Part shown: positions 36,661-48,400 of the stretch, one piece after another | Layout of the letters: every line of letters starts with the position of its first letter | How positions within the stretch are numbered: the first letter of the stretch is position 1 | DNA from: Planctomycetales bacterium | GTDB taxonomy: Bacteria > Planctomycetota > Planctomycetia > Isosphaerales > Isosphaeraceae | Assembly: GCA_027452145.1 (NCBI GenBank) | Contig: DAIDHB010000046.1 | Span: 1 to 50,656, forward strand | DNA length: 50,656 nucleotides | Reading direction: 5' to 3' | Notes under the pieces: generated by a model | Databases searched by the model: none | What the model was told of the DNA's origin: nothing | Seen by the model: the letters and a program-made list of their open reading frames with translations, nothing else | Translations under genes and position numbers: made by a program

Positions 36661-36693
36661 ACCCAGCCGCCGGTCGGTTCCGGCGAGCTGGGT
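36661..36693 (+). promoter_or_regulatory. Hairpin at the 5' end of the cmk transcript
   Basis: ACCCAGC-CGCCGG (36661-36673) pairs with CCGGCG-A-GCTGGGT (36680-36693), a 13-base-pair stem with one bulged A and a 6-base loop, followed by CTTTG. It would form the very start of the cmk mRNA if the promoter above is right; otherwise it could end the DUF2203 transcript. Confidence 0.6.
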
Positions 36694-36713
36694 CTTTGTG
36701 CAGGAGTGTTCGC

Positions 36714-37442
36714 GTGACCGAGCGAGGGGCGAGGTGGATGCGTCGCGTGGTGACGATTGACGGGCCGGCGGGGGCCGGCAAGAGCACGGTGGCGCGGCGA
36801 CTGGCCGAGCGGCTCGGCTGGAGGTTCCTCGACACCGGCGCGATGTACCGGGCGGTCACGCTGGCGGCCCTCCGCTCGGACATCGACCTGACGGACGAGT
36901 TGTCGCTCCAGGGCCTGGTCGAGTCGATCCGGGTGAGCCTGCCGCCGGGCGAGGTTTGGCTCGATGACGAGGATGTCAGCGATCGTATTCGCACGGTCGA
37001 GGTGACCGAGGCGTCGCGGCACATCGCCGATAGCCCCTCGGTGCGCCGACGGTTGATGGAATGGCAGCGGGCGGTCGCCGACGACCAGGACGTCGTGACC
37101 GAGGGACGCGATCAGGGGACGCTGGTGTTCCCGGACGCCTTCCTGAAGTTCTACCTCACCGCCAGCGCCGAGGAGCGCGCGCGGCGAAGGCTGGCGGATT
37201 ACCGCGCCCGCGGGCAGGGCGAGGGGATCAGCCTGGAGTCCGTCCTGCGCGATATCCAGCAGCGCGATGCCCGCGACGAGGCCCGGGCGATCGCACCCAT
37301 GCGGCCGGCGGACGACGCGATCCAGGTCGACTCGACCGGGATGGGCATCGAGGACGTCGTATCGCTGATGGTCGAGGACGTCCGGCGGGCGAGGCGGGAT
37401 GCCGATCCGGAGGCGGTCGCCGCGGCGGAGGTCTCCCGGTGA
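36714..37442 (+). CDS. cmk: Cytidylate kinase
   Basis: Cmk phosphorylates CMP and dCMP to the diphosphates. The product has the P-loop 'IDGPAGAGKSTVARRLAERL', then 'FLDTGAMYRAVT' (CMP binding), 'VVTEGRDQGTLVFPDAFLKF' (family usually GRDIGT, here Gln) and the lid region 'ERARRRLADYRARG'. I start at the GTG at 36714, which has AGGAG at seven bases; the ATG at 36738 (MRRVVTIDG) is a good alternative. The stop overlaps the plsC start as GTGA, with GGAGG just before it. Length is about 242 residues, normal with a short C-terminal tail. Confidence 0.95.
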   Translation: MTERGARWMRRVVTIDGPAGAGKSTVARRLAERLGWRFLDTGAMYRAVTLAALRSDIDLTDELSLQGLVESIRVSLPPGEVWLDDEDVSDRIRTVEVTEASRHIADSPSVRRRLMEWQRAVADDQDVVTEGRDQGTLVFPDAFLKFYLTASAEERARRRLADYRARGQGEGISLESVLRDIQQRDARDEARAIAPMRPADDAIQVDSTGMGIEDVVSLMVEDVRRARRDADPEAVAAAEVSR

Positions 37443-38209
37443 GCCAGACAGGTCCGGCGTCCGACACCCCAGCCCCAGCCCCAACCGAGCCCGGCGCGAC
37501 GGCCAGGGCCCGCCGACGCAACTCCGCGCGCGACGGCGGAGCGGACAGTCCGACTGCCCGCGACCGATCTCCCGCCCTCCGCGCCTGGTACAGCCTGATT
37601 CGCTATGTGACCGCCATCCTCTCGGCCGTTATCCTGGGATGGCGCGCGACGGGCCACCGGTCGGTTCCGCGAAGCGGCGGCGTCCTGCTGGTCTCAAACC
37701 ACCTCAGCTACCTGGACGTCTTCTTCCTCGGAATCCCGCTGCGGCGCCCGCTGAACTACGTGGCGCGTTCCACGCTGTTCGTTCCGGTGCTGGCGAGCCT
37801 GATCCGGTCGGTCGGCGGGTTCCCGATCCAGCGCGAGGGCATCGGGGCCTCGGGCATGAAGGAGACGCTCCGCCGCCTGCGCTCCGGGGGGATCGTCACC
37901 CTGTTCCCCGAGGGCACCCGAAGCGCCGACGGCAGCTTGGGACCGCTGAAGCACGGCATCGCGGTGCTGGTCGAGCGCGCCGGGGTGCCCGTCGTGCCCG
38001 TGGGCCTGGCGGGCACCTTCGAGGTCTGGCCCAGGTCGCGGCCGTTGCCCTCGCCGCATCCGATCCGCATCCATTACGGGCGGACCATCTACCCCAAGGA
38101 TCTCGAGGGGATGGACACCGAGGCCATCACGTCCCTCATCGCGGAGCGCCTTGGTGAGGCGCGCGAGGCGGCGCTGCGGGGCCTCGCCCGCGACCTGTCG
38201 TGCTGCTGA
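37439..38209 (+). CDS. plsC: 1-acyl-sn-glycerol-3-phosphate acyltransferase
   Basis: PlsC acylates lysophosphatidic acid to phosphatidic acid at the inner membrane face. The 256-residue product starts with GTG, overlapping the cmk stop, after GGAGG at seven bases. A Pro/Ala/Arg-rich N-terminus of about 45 residues precedes a membrane helix ('LIRYVTAILSAVILGWRATG'). The catalytic block is 'VLLVSNHLSYLDVFFLG' (NHxxxxD), then 'FPIQREG', and the phosphate-binding 'IVTLFPEGTRSADGSLG', then 'VPVVPVGLAGTFE'. Linkage with cmk repeats an old bacterial gene order. Confidence 0.93.
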   Translation: MSQTGPASDTPAPAPTEPGATARARRRNSARDGGADSPTARDRSPALRAWYSLIRYVTAILSAVILGWRATGHRSVPRSGGVLLVSNHLSYLDVFFLGIPLRRPLNYVARSTLFVPVLASLIRSVGGFPIQREGIGASGMKETLRRLRSGGIVTLFPEGTRSADGSLGPLKHGIAVLVERAGVPVVPVGLAGTFEVWPRSRPLPSPHPIRIHYGRTIYPKDLEGMDTEAITSLIAERLGEAREAALRGLARDLSCC

Positions 38210-38270
38210 CCTCGCGTCGCCCTGCACCGTTCAATCGTCACCCTCGCTCGCCAGCCTGGAGGTATCGCCG

Positions 38271-39281
38271 ATGATCGAGAAGCGGACCGGCAAGGTCGAT
38301 GGGGAATTCAGCCGACGCGAGATGTTTTCGGCGGGGGCAGGGCTCGTCGCCGGGATGGCCGCGGCGGGCCGGGCGAGCGGCTCGGAAGGCAAGGCGCCCG
38401 GCGCGGCCGGCCCGCCGGGACGGGCCGTTGCCCCGGGAGCCGGCCGCTTCATCCTCGGTCTGAACACCAGTACGCTGAGGGGCCACAAGCTGCCCCTCGT
38501 CGACGAGATCGCGATCGCCGCGAAGGCCGGTTATCGGGGCCTCGAGCCCTGGGTCTCCGAGCTCGAGCAGCACGCCGCCGCCGGCAAGTCGCTGGAGGAC
38601 GTGGGCAAGCAGCTCCGCGACGCGGGCATCTCCGTCGAGAGCGCAATCGGCTTCTTCGAGTGGATCGTGGACGACGACGGCCGTCGTCGCAAGGCGCTCG
38701 AGACGGCGAGACAGAACATGGAGCTCGTGCGCAAGATCGGCGGAAAGCGGCTGGCCGCGCCGCCGGTGGGTGCCACGAACGCGCCGATGCCGGATCTCCT
38801 GCGGGTGGCCGAGCGCTATCGGGCCCTGCTGGAGATCGGGGACGAGATGGGGGTCGTGCCGGAGGTCGAGGTCTGGGGCTTCTCGAAGACCCTGGGCCGG
38901 CTGGGCGAGGCGGCGCTGGTGGCGATCGAGTCCCACCACCCGTCGGCGTGCATCTTGCCGGACGTGTATCACCTCCATCGCGGGGGGTCGGACTTTGAGG
39001 GAGTCAAGCTGCTCTCCCCGCGAGCCATCCGCGTGTTTCACATGAACGATTATCCGTCGAGCCCCGCGCGCGAGCAGTTGACCGACGAGCATCGCGTGTA
39101 CCCGGGCGACGGGATCGCGCCGCTCAAGGCCCTGATCCGCGACCTGGATGCGGGCGGCTTCGAGGTCATGCTGTCGCTCGAGCTGTTCAACCGGCGCTAC
39201 TGGAATATGGATCCTCTCACCGTCGCGCGGACCGGATTCGAGAAGATGGAGGCGCTGGTCCGATCGGTCCGGGGCGGCTGA
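38271..39281 (+). CDS. Tat-exported TIM-barrel isomerase-family protein
   Basis: The 336-residue protein has an N-terminal twin-arginine signal ('SRREMFSAGAGLVAGMAAAG') and then an AP-endonuclease-2/xylose-isomerase-like barrel: 'AAKAGYRGLEPWVSELEQHA', 'VVPEVEVWGFSKTLG' (Glu), 'ILPDVYHLHRGGSDF' (Asp, His), 'RVFHMNDYP' (His) and 'LSLELFNRRYW' (Glu). Such exported isomerase-like proteins are frequent in planctomycetes and probably act on sugars in the periplasm. GGAGG lies eight bases before the ATG. It follows plsC by 61 bases and may share its transcript. Confidence 0.9.
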   Translation: MIEKRTGKVDGEFSRREMFSAGAGLVAGMAAAGRASGSEGKAPGAAGPPGRAVAPGAGRFILGLNTSTLRGHKLPLVDEIAIAAKAGYRGLEPWVSELEQHAAAGKSLEDVGKQLRDAGISVESAIGFFEWIVDDDGRRRKALETARQNMELVRKIGGKRLAAPPVGATNAPMPDLLRVAERYRALLEIGDEMGVVPEVEVWGFSKTLGRLGEAALVAIESHHPSACILPDVYHLHRGGSDFEGVKLLSPRAIRVFHMNDYPSSPAREQLTDEHRVYPGDGIAPLKALIRDLDAGGFEVMLSLELFNRRYWNMDPLTVARTGFEKMEALVRSVRGG

Positions 39282-39347
39282 GCGGCAAAAGGGCGGACCG
39301 AGGGCCCGCACCGGGCGGATTGGCGTGCAAGGTCGGCGCGCAAAGGA

Positions 39348-39379
39348 CGACGGGCAGCCCCTCCGAGGGCCGCCCGTCG
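39348..39379. terminator. Hairpin between convergent genes
   Basis: CGACGGGC (39348-39355) and GCCCGTCG (39372-39379) form a perfect 8-base stem, with a further CCC/GGG pair inside. It lies between two convergent stops. On the minus strand TCCTTTG follows, a weak T-run. Confidence 0.55.
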
Positions 39380-39453
39380 CTGGTGGACCACCTATCGAAA
39401 TCGTTCGCCCGGACCCCTCGCGAGGCCCGGGTGAACGTGGAGGCCGTCGCGGC

Positions 39454-42400
39454 TTACTTCTTCTTCTTGTGGTTGGCGAAGAAGAAGTTGACGCTGGTCG
39501 TCGCCTTGGGATGGGCGTGGGCCTGGACGAAGCCGTGCCTGGCGGGCTCGTGCTTCTTCCCCGCGGCGTGGTTGACGTGGCGGACGGGATGGTGCTTGAC
39601 GGGGACCCGCCCATGCCCGTGCTTGACGGCGACGTGCCGGAACTTCCGGCCGTGGCCGTAGGTCGGAGACGGGGCCGGAAGCGGGGTGACCGGCAGGCTG
39701 GTGACGGTCGATACCGGCGCCGAGGGGGCCGGGCCCGGGGTCGAGATCGGCGTCGGAGTCGAGATCGGAGAAGGCGCCGGGCCGTGGCTCGGGTACGGGG
39801 TCGGGTTGGGCACCGGCGACGGCGTGCCGAGCTGGAGCACGACCGAGTCGTTGTACGGGAGGTTGGCCTGGCCGTTGATTCCCCGGATCTCGCCGCCCGC
39901 CAGCGAGACGTCGAGCGTGCCCGGGAGGGTCAGTGCGCCCGACAGGTTGAACTGAACCGTATGGTTATCGATCCAGGTGAGCCTGGTCGCCTGGACGGGC
40001 GCCGCCGTGTTGTCGGCCGAACCCGAGAGGACGAGGTCGGTCGCGCTGATGCTGCCCCGGTTGACGTTCCCCGAGAAGGTGAGCGTGACCGAGGTGGGCG
40101 AAGTCGCCGTGACCAGCGTGGCACCAGCGGCCTGGTAGGCCCCGCCGACCGGTACCAGCGACGTGGTCACCACCCGGAACGCGCCGCCCACCGGCTGGCC
40201 GCCGGTGCCGTCGAACTCGTAGGCCCCGATGTCGCGGGGACCGTAGCCGGCGAGTCCCCATCCATCGCTGCCGACCTTGGCCTGGGAGTTGCCGAGGAGG
40301 TCGGTGGGGACGGCCGTGGCCTCCCAGGCGTTGTCGATCGCGGCGGAGGTGGCCGTCAGGTCGAAGTTCGAGCTGACGAACAGGTTCGCCGGGCCGTCTG
40401 AACCGGGGCGCGGGTCGATCGGGAAGGCGAATGACGGGTCGCCGACGAAGTTCCCCTGGCCGTCCGGGGCGGTGCTGTTGAGCGTCGCGGCGTTGAAGCC
40501 GTTGCCCAGGTTGTTCGTCGCCGTGGTGTCGGAGGTGAAGCTGTCGCTCGGGCCGTTGCCCTGGAACAGGTTGTTCCGCAGGTTGACCTTCCCGGGATTG
40601 GCCGAGTAGATGGCCAGGCCGCTGCGGTCGTTGGTCTGGGCGTGGTTCTGCCAGAAGATGTTGTTGTCGATCTCAGCCTGCGTCGTCGTGCCCGCCGAGT
40701 TGGTGAACATCAGGCCGTTGGTATTGAAGGCGAAGTCGTTGTTGATGATCGACGTGACCGGCGTGGAGGGGATGCTCCCGACGTCGGTGACGAACATCCC
40801 GTTGATGTTGCCGACGATGACGTTGTCGTCGACCGTGGGCGCCAGGGCGGCGGTGCCCGAAGTCGTGACGTTGAGCCCGACCCCGGCATCGGCGAAGTAG
40901 TTCTTGTCAACGACGATGCTGGAGTTGATGACGTTGAGGCCGATGGAGGCGGGATTGATGGTCCCGTTGGCCGGGTCGCCGACGAGCGGGCTGGCGATGG
41001 TGAACCCGGCGATCTCGGTCGGCAGGGCGGAGTAGCTCTGGAGCGCGTTGGCCGTGACCGTCACGTCCGCGGTGGCGGTGGTGACCGCCGGGGCGCGGAT
41101 GATCGTCTGGAGCGGGTCGCCGGTGCTGCTCGTGAAGACCGACGTGTCTGTGCTCGACGCGCTGGCCGAGAGCAGGCGGACGAACTGCTTGAGCGTGACG
41201 TTCTCGGAGTAGACACCCGGGAGGACCGCCACGACGTCGCCGGCCGTCGCCACCTTCATCGCCGCGCCGATCGTCGGATAGGGGTTCTCACGGGTGCCGA
41301 CGGCGGCCGAGCTGCTGGTGACGTAGGACGTCCCGCCGACGAAGAGGGTGTGGGACAACGACGGGACCGAGATCGCGAATTGCTCGGTCACCGGGCTGGC
41401 CAGCGGATTGCCGGCGATGTCCTCGACGGGGTCGGTCCCGCTGTTGAGCAGCGTGACCGAGTACAGGTTGTTGGTGAGGGTGCCCTCGGTCGAGAAGGTG
41501 ATCTCCTCGGCCCCCTTGCCGCCGATCCCCTTGTCGAGGTAGGTGACCGAGATCGTGCTCGGGTCGATCGCGACCGGCACGTCGTCGGCAGTGCCCAGGA
41601 CGCCGTCGGGGCCGGCGCTGACGACCTGGATCGACCCGGCCTTGAGGTGGGTCAGGTCGATGTTCTTGCTCGTGATGATGGTGAACTGGACCTGACCATT
41701 CGTCAGCGACGTGAGGACCTGTCCCGAGGTCGGGGCGGCGAACGACGCGGTGGGCGCCGTCTGGTCCACGACGAAGGGCGCCTGGGCGTTCGCGTCGGTG
41801 GGGCTGGACTGGTTGCCGCTCTGGTCCTGGGCGATCACCTGGGCGACATAGTAGCCGCTGTCGGTGCCCGGCAGGGGTGACAGGATGCCGCTGGAGCCGA
41901 CGTTGTAGATCGGGAAGAGGTCGGGCAGGGCCGAGGTGTTGGTCACCAGTCCGGTGCTGGCGCCGTCCTGGCCGACGGTGACGGTGAAGTTGCCGTTGGT
42001 GTCGGTCAGCGCCGTGCCGGCATCGGGCCGGATGTACTGGGCGTACGTCTGGCGGAGGTTCGCCGGGAGCTGGCTGGGGTCGAAGAACGTCTCGATCGTG
42101 CCGTTGACGTTCAGCGCGATGCCCACGTTGAGGATCGCGGTCTGGCCGGAGAGGGGCACCAGCGCGGTGTTGGGCTCGCTGATCGTCCCCGTGAAGGCCG
42201 GGTTCCCGTTGTTGGTGATGGCGTCGGTCGGGATGTTGCTGTCGGTCGAGGCCGACATCTTCAGCGAGCCGGCGAGGATCGACGGCGGCGTGGTGTTGAT
42301 GATGAAGGTGTCGTAGAAGTTGCCGCCCGGGTAGCCATTGCCCGACGGCAGGGGCAACTGAGTGCCGCTGTTGGGGTCGTCGCCGTTGCTGACGTTCTCG

Positions 42401-45400
42401 CCGTCGAGGGCGATTTCCTGCGTGTTGGCGATGACTGGCGAGCCGCTGCCGAACAGGATCAGCCGGTACTTGTCGGTCACGAGGTTCAGGCCGGCCGAGC
42501 CCAGGTTGATCACGAGGGTGTCGGTCCCCTTGTTGTACTGGAGCTTGCCGGCGAGGTTGATGAACTGCTGCTGGGTGCCGGGGAGGACGCCGAGCTCCTC
42601 GAGCTTGACCGTGTTGCTGTTGATCGTGGACGGATCCAGCGGCTCGTTGAACGTGACGTTGATCGTCTGCGGCGTGGCGTTCGCCCCCGAGTTGCTGCCG
42701 ACCGAGTAGAACGGCACGGTCGTGGTGCTCGAGCCGTTGCTGGCGGTGGAGCTGGCCTCGGTCGCGGTGACCGACGTGACCTCGGGCGGGTGCAGGTTGA
42801 CGTACTGGTAGGCACCGACGTCGATGAACGGGTTGGCACCGTATCCGACGCCGGGGACGTTCGGGTCGGGGTAGCGGATGTAACCGAGGATGTCTCGGAT
42901 GCCCTGGTAGGACTGGTAGTTGTAGGTGTTGGCGTTGGACGACGGCCCGGAATAGCTGTTCGCGGTGCCGGGGAGGACGGGCTGCCACTGGTCGGGGAAG
43001 CTGAAAAGCCCGCTGCCAGGGAGGGTGACGATCTGGCGGGGGTCCATGCCGCCCGCGATCGTGCCGAAGCCGAACCCGAAGCCGAAGTCGCCGAACGGAT
43101 CGTTCTTGCCCGGATACTCCTGGGTCGGGCTGCTCGGCAGGGCGTACGGGTTGGTGCGGGTGCCGATCAACTGGCCGTTCGTGTAGGTGTAGGTCGTGCC
43201 GGGATAGATGGCGTTGCCGCCGGCCACCGGCCCGATCTCGCTGCGTCCGGCGTCGATGGCGATCGAGGTCGACTTGAGCTCGTAATTCTGGGACGTGGCG
43301 TCGCCCGAGCCGACGGGGCCGACGAACTGCGGATCGCCGAAGATGGGGAACTGGTTGCCGCCGAAGTCGGCGTCGTTCGTCGTCGCGACGATGTTCGTGC
43401 CGTTGTTGTTGAAGAGGTTGTACTGGAGCTGGCTGAAGCCGGCCTGGCCTTCGATGTCCACGGCGTCGGCGGACGAGTTGACGAAGATGTTATTCATCGC
43501 CAGCGTGTCGACCGACGAGAGCGAGTTGTCGGGGTTGCCCGTGTGGGCCGGGGCCTCGGTCTGGATGCCGTACGTGTCGCCGTAGAAGGTGTTGTTGAGG
43601 ATCACCGCCTCGAAGACGCTCGTCCCCGTGCTGTCGGCGCCCGTGGTGGCGTTGATGTGAACGCCCTGACCAGAGTCGGTGATCGTGTTGTTGTACAGGT
43701 ACAGGTACACCGGCTCGCCGAGCAGCGGATTGCGGGCCGGCGCCGCGGGCGTGGTGGCGATGGACCCGTTCGGGCCGGTCCAGTCGAAGACGATCGAGCC
43801 GGCGGGGCCGGGGTGGGCGAAGATCGCCGCATCCTTGAAGCCGGTGAGGTTGGAGTCGGCGACGGTGAACGACATCGCCGCGTTCAACTGGTTCACCGGC
43901 GCGAGGTAGCCGGTGAGCTGGTCCCACCAGCTCGCGTTGGAGAGAGTCGGCGGGCCCGTGGCGCCCGAGATGTTGTTGAACGTGTTGAGGATCCCGCCGC
44001 CTGAGACATCGATCCTGGTCATGTAGCTGATGTCGGCGTTGCTGATGATGCTGCCGTCGAACGGGTTGGTCGGCGAGTACTCGGTCATCGAGTTGCCGCC
44101 GATCATGATGTACCCGCCATCGCCCGGCGCCGGGGTGCTGAGCGAGGCCCCCTGATTGATGTACTGGGTATAGAACGGGATGTTCTCGGCGATGTTGTAC
44201 ATCTGGACGCCGCGGACGGTCGTGCCGACGGTGGCGTCGCGGAGCGAGGTCATGATGACCGGCACCCGCTGCTGGCCGGTGGTCGCGTTGCCGGGGATGC
44301 CCAGGATGCGGATCTCGCTGTAGGCACCCGGGTCGATGAGAGCGCCGGTCGGCGGATCGACGCCGTTATCCACGCCCGCGATGAAGCCGGCACCGGCGCT
44401 CTCGCCGAGCGCGGCGTCCGCGCCTGGGGTGGCCAGCGAACCGGAGTTGAGGGGCGTGAAGTCGCTGAGCATCTTGACGATGACCGACTGACCGGGGCTG
44501 GGGATCGTCGAGCCGTCGGCGAGCACCGTGCCCGGCAGGGCGGCCTGGATCGTCAGCGTCACCGTGGGATTGGGCTCGGCGCTCCAGGTCGTGGTGTTCG
44601 GCTGAGGGAGGACGTTGTTGGCGCCGCTACCGGCCAGCCGGAAGAAGGCCGGCCCCAGGACGACCGTACCTTCGAGGACGTAGGTCAGGTCGGTGGCATC
44701 CCAGACCGCGTTCACCGTCTGCTTGACGTAGCCCTGCCCGCCGGCCCGTTCGGTCGGGCCGACGTAAGTCCAGTTGGTGTTCGCTGTGCTTTCGTAGAAG
44801 CGGTTGGTCACCACCGAGAGTCCGTCGATCCCGTTGCCGACCATGACGTTGCCGCGGAAGAACGGATGGCCGGACTCCAGCGGTGTGAGCGGGTTGCCAG
44901 CGAGCAGGCCGTTCGGCTCGATCTGCATGGCCGCGTCAAAGTTGTGATAGAAGTTGTTATTCGTGATGTAGGCATGGGTGCCGGCGGCCGGATTCCAGTC
45001 GTTCGGCAGCGGGAACGTCGAGACGGCGATGCCGGTGATGAACGCCAGCACCGACTGCGAGTCGAGGGTGAACTGCTGGGTGTTGACGGCCCCGCCGCCG
45101 TACTGGAAGGTGGCCGCGTTGATCACCACGTTGGCGCCGGTGAGAATTCCCACGCTGCCCCACATGCCGGACGTGAGCGTCGGCGTCACCGCCTCGCCCG
45201 TGACGTTGATCGCGGGGACGAACGGTGTCGTGGCGGTGTCGTCGTGGATCGTTGTGAACAGGACGGTGGGATCGGACGCCGACGGGGCCACGAAGCCCGG
45301 CGAGTTCGGGTTGTAGCCGGGGTTCTGGTCGAAGCCGTTGATGTAGGACCGCGTGCCGACGTTGAGACTGGCCTGCGGACTGACGACGTCGAGGCCGGCG

Positions 45401-48400
45401 CCCTTGTCGAATTTGATCATCGAGCCCGGCTGGATGTACAGCCGGTCGCCGAATTCCTGGGTGTCGCCGCCGGTGTTCTCCAGGAGCTGCTGCCCGACGA
45501 AGATCTGGGAGGTGACCACCACGGGCAGGGGGACGGCCATCGTGTAGTTGACGGCCCCGCCCAGCGACGTCGGGTTCGTCGGGTAGGGCATCGCGTCGGT
45601 CGGCTCGGCGATGCCGTTGGGCTCGGCGAACAGGTAGAACCCGTTGATGTTGTCGGACTGCACGGTGACGTTGCGGATCAGCGGGCCGCGGGCGGTGTCG
45701 TCCTCGCGGAGCGAGTTGAAGTCGGCACCGATGGCGCCGACGGTGCCGCCGGTTCCGCCGATGTTGGTGATGCTGGAGTTCGCGATCGTGGGGCGCGAGT
45801 TGTACAGCGTGATGCCGCTGTAGAACTGGCTCGTGCCAAGCGGGACGGTGCCGCCGCCGTAACGGATCACCGCGTTGTCGATGATCGACATCGCGTCCTG
45901 GGCGCCGGAGATCGCATTACCGCCGTTGGGTCCGATCAGGGCTCCCGTCGTCTGACCGGCGACGACCGGGAAGCTGGACGGCTGCGTCACCGCGTAGTCG
46001 AAGTTCCGGAAGACGATGCCCGCCCAGTCGCCGGCGTGCGGGTTGGTGTCGGAGTTGCCATTGGTCTGGCCGCCGACGCTCGAGTCGTTGTAGCTGGTGA
46101 AGTACACCGGATTCGCGGTCGTGCCCTGGGCCTGCAAGGCGCTGCCCTGGTTCTGGACGAAGAGCGCGGTGCCCTGGAACTTCAGGGCCGATCCCGCCTG
46201 CATCACCAGCGTGGTGTTGAACGGGACCGAGGCCCCGGCGTCGGCGTTGCCCGCGGGGTTGATCAGCGAGAAGCTGGGCTGGTTGATCGATCCGCTGAGC
46301 GGGTCGCGCGAGGGGAGGCCGGCCTCGGCCACCACCACGACCGGGCCCTTGTACGCGAGCTGCGAGGCGGCGTAGAAAGCGGACTGCTGGAACGTGCCGA
46401 TGCCGCTGTAGTCGTAGGAGAGGTTGAAATTACCGGGCTGGAAGAAGGTCGGGCTGTTCAGGCCGCCGTTGGGGTCGTGGGTCGGATTGGCCGGCGCGGT
46501 ATTCGGATCGCCCTCGGGGGCGAGCACCGGGTACGGCGCGGCCAGGCTGCCGTTGGAGAGTCCCAGGCCGTTGGGCAGCAGCGGGTTCTCGGTGAAGCCG
46601 GGGCGGGCGTAGACGACGTTGCCATAAGGCACGACGCTGAACCCGGTCATGAACGCACCGCCGGGGTTGCCGGTCCCGCTCATGTCGTTCATGCGGATGG
46701 TGCCGTCGGACAACTGATTCTGGTACTCCGGCAGCGTGACCGTCGCACCCGGGAAGTCGGGGCTGTTCTGCGAGGTCGGTGTGCCGAGGAACTGGCCGTC
46801 GAGCTGGTGTCCGTAGATGTCGAAGATGCGGGTGTCAGCGCCGTTGGGCTCGAGCTGGTTCGGCATGTAGAGCCGATAGACGTCGGCGGGCAGGGCCGTG
46901 CCGGCCTGGATCGTCAGGACCAGGCGATTGCCCGATCCGCCGGACTGGACCGCGGTCGAGCTGCCGGTGGTCGGGTCGTAATTGTACAGGGCGACCGAGG
47001 TGCCGGGGACAACCGTGAACCCGCTGCCGGTGGTGCCCAGACCGCCCTGGCCGAGCGTGCCGAAGTCGCCGTCGGACGCGGCGGTGGGCGAGTTCGCCGA
47101 TCGGACCAGCAGCAGGTCCGGCGTGTAGTTGGCGTACGGGATCGGGTTGGAGAGATCGACCACGAACGTGGTCGGCGGCGCCGCGACGTTGTCGCGGGTA
47201 TTCTTGCCCGAGGCCGGAGGCAGCTCGTAGTACGACTGGGCCCCGCCGACGACCGTCGAGCCGTTGGGGGAGTAGCTGCTCTCCATCGCCATGCTGGTGA
47301 TGTAGGTCGGCGTGGTCTGGATGGCGAGGTTGAGGATGAAGTCCTTGGTGCCCTCGCCCGCGACCGTCGTGTCGTTGAGGTAGTTGCCGGCGGCGTCGGT
47401 GATGCCGGGGTACTGGAGCTCGTGGGTGTGGGCCACGAACTCGTAGGTGCCGGTCGGCAGGCCGGCGTTGAAGGTCAGGTTGATGTAGCCGTTGAAAGAC
47501 GTGATGTAGCCGGCGGCATTGACCGTGGGCGCCGTGGCGACGAAGGTCGCCGTGGCGACGTACTGCGACTCGTCGGTGTTGGTCGTGACGTTGACCAGCG
47601 AATAGTTGCTGACGTTCGAGGCCGTGGTGGGATCCAGCGCGCTGAACTGGACCGCCTGCGGCGTGCCCAGGGGCGCGGCCTGCGGATTGACCGGGTCGAT
47701 CACCTGGAGCGACAGGGTGCTCAGGCTGGAGAGATTCGTGATGTTGGGCTGGGGGCCGTTGGGCAGCGGCAGGGCGGCGCCGCCCTGGGTGAACGACGCG
47801 CCGGTGATCTCCGGCGAGGTCTTGTCGATCCGGAAGGCGTCGGCGGCCGAGCCCGCGTAGCCGGGCAGCGGCGGCAGGTCGGCCTGGCCGACCACGACGG
47901 CGACGGCCGTCTGGAAGCCCTCGGGGAGCACCGGAGCCGTGATGGTGAACGAGCCGGAAGGATTGGTCGTCGCCGAGACGTCGTAGGCGCCGGTGTAGCC
48001 GCGGCCGCCGCCGCCGACGGCGAGGGTGGTCGCGCCCCCGTTGTCGCCGCTGAACTGGACGTAGACCTGGTCGCCGGAGATCGAGCCCGGGAACGGCACG
48101 TAGACCTGGCCGATGAATTGCGGCTGGCTGTTGCTGGTGTTCTGGTCGCCCGCGACTCCGGTGTCGCTCGTCGGCGACATCGTGAACGTGGTGATCGTCG
48201 GGGCCTGGAGCGCCTCGTAGCCCAGGTTCTGGATGAAGTCGTAGGGACCGCCGTTCAAGGCGGTGGTGGGGAAGCTGCCGGTGTAGTAGCCGTCGAGCAG
48301 GTTGCCGACGATGTCGGTCACGCCAGTCCCGTTGGCCGTCCCCGTCTGCACCGCGATGGCATAGCTGTCCGAGGGAAGCTCGGTTTGCGGCAGGGCGCTG

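Noticed and set aside
40642..44004. Large plus-strand frames opposite the giant gene
   Set aside because: Both show Val/Gly/Asp/Arg-rich composition without motifs, while the minus-strand frame gives continuous Ig-like and beta-helix sequence.
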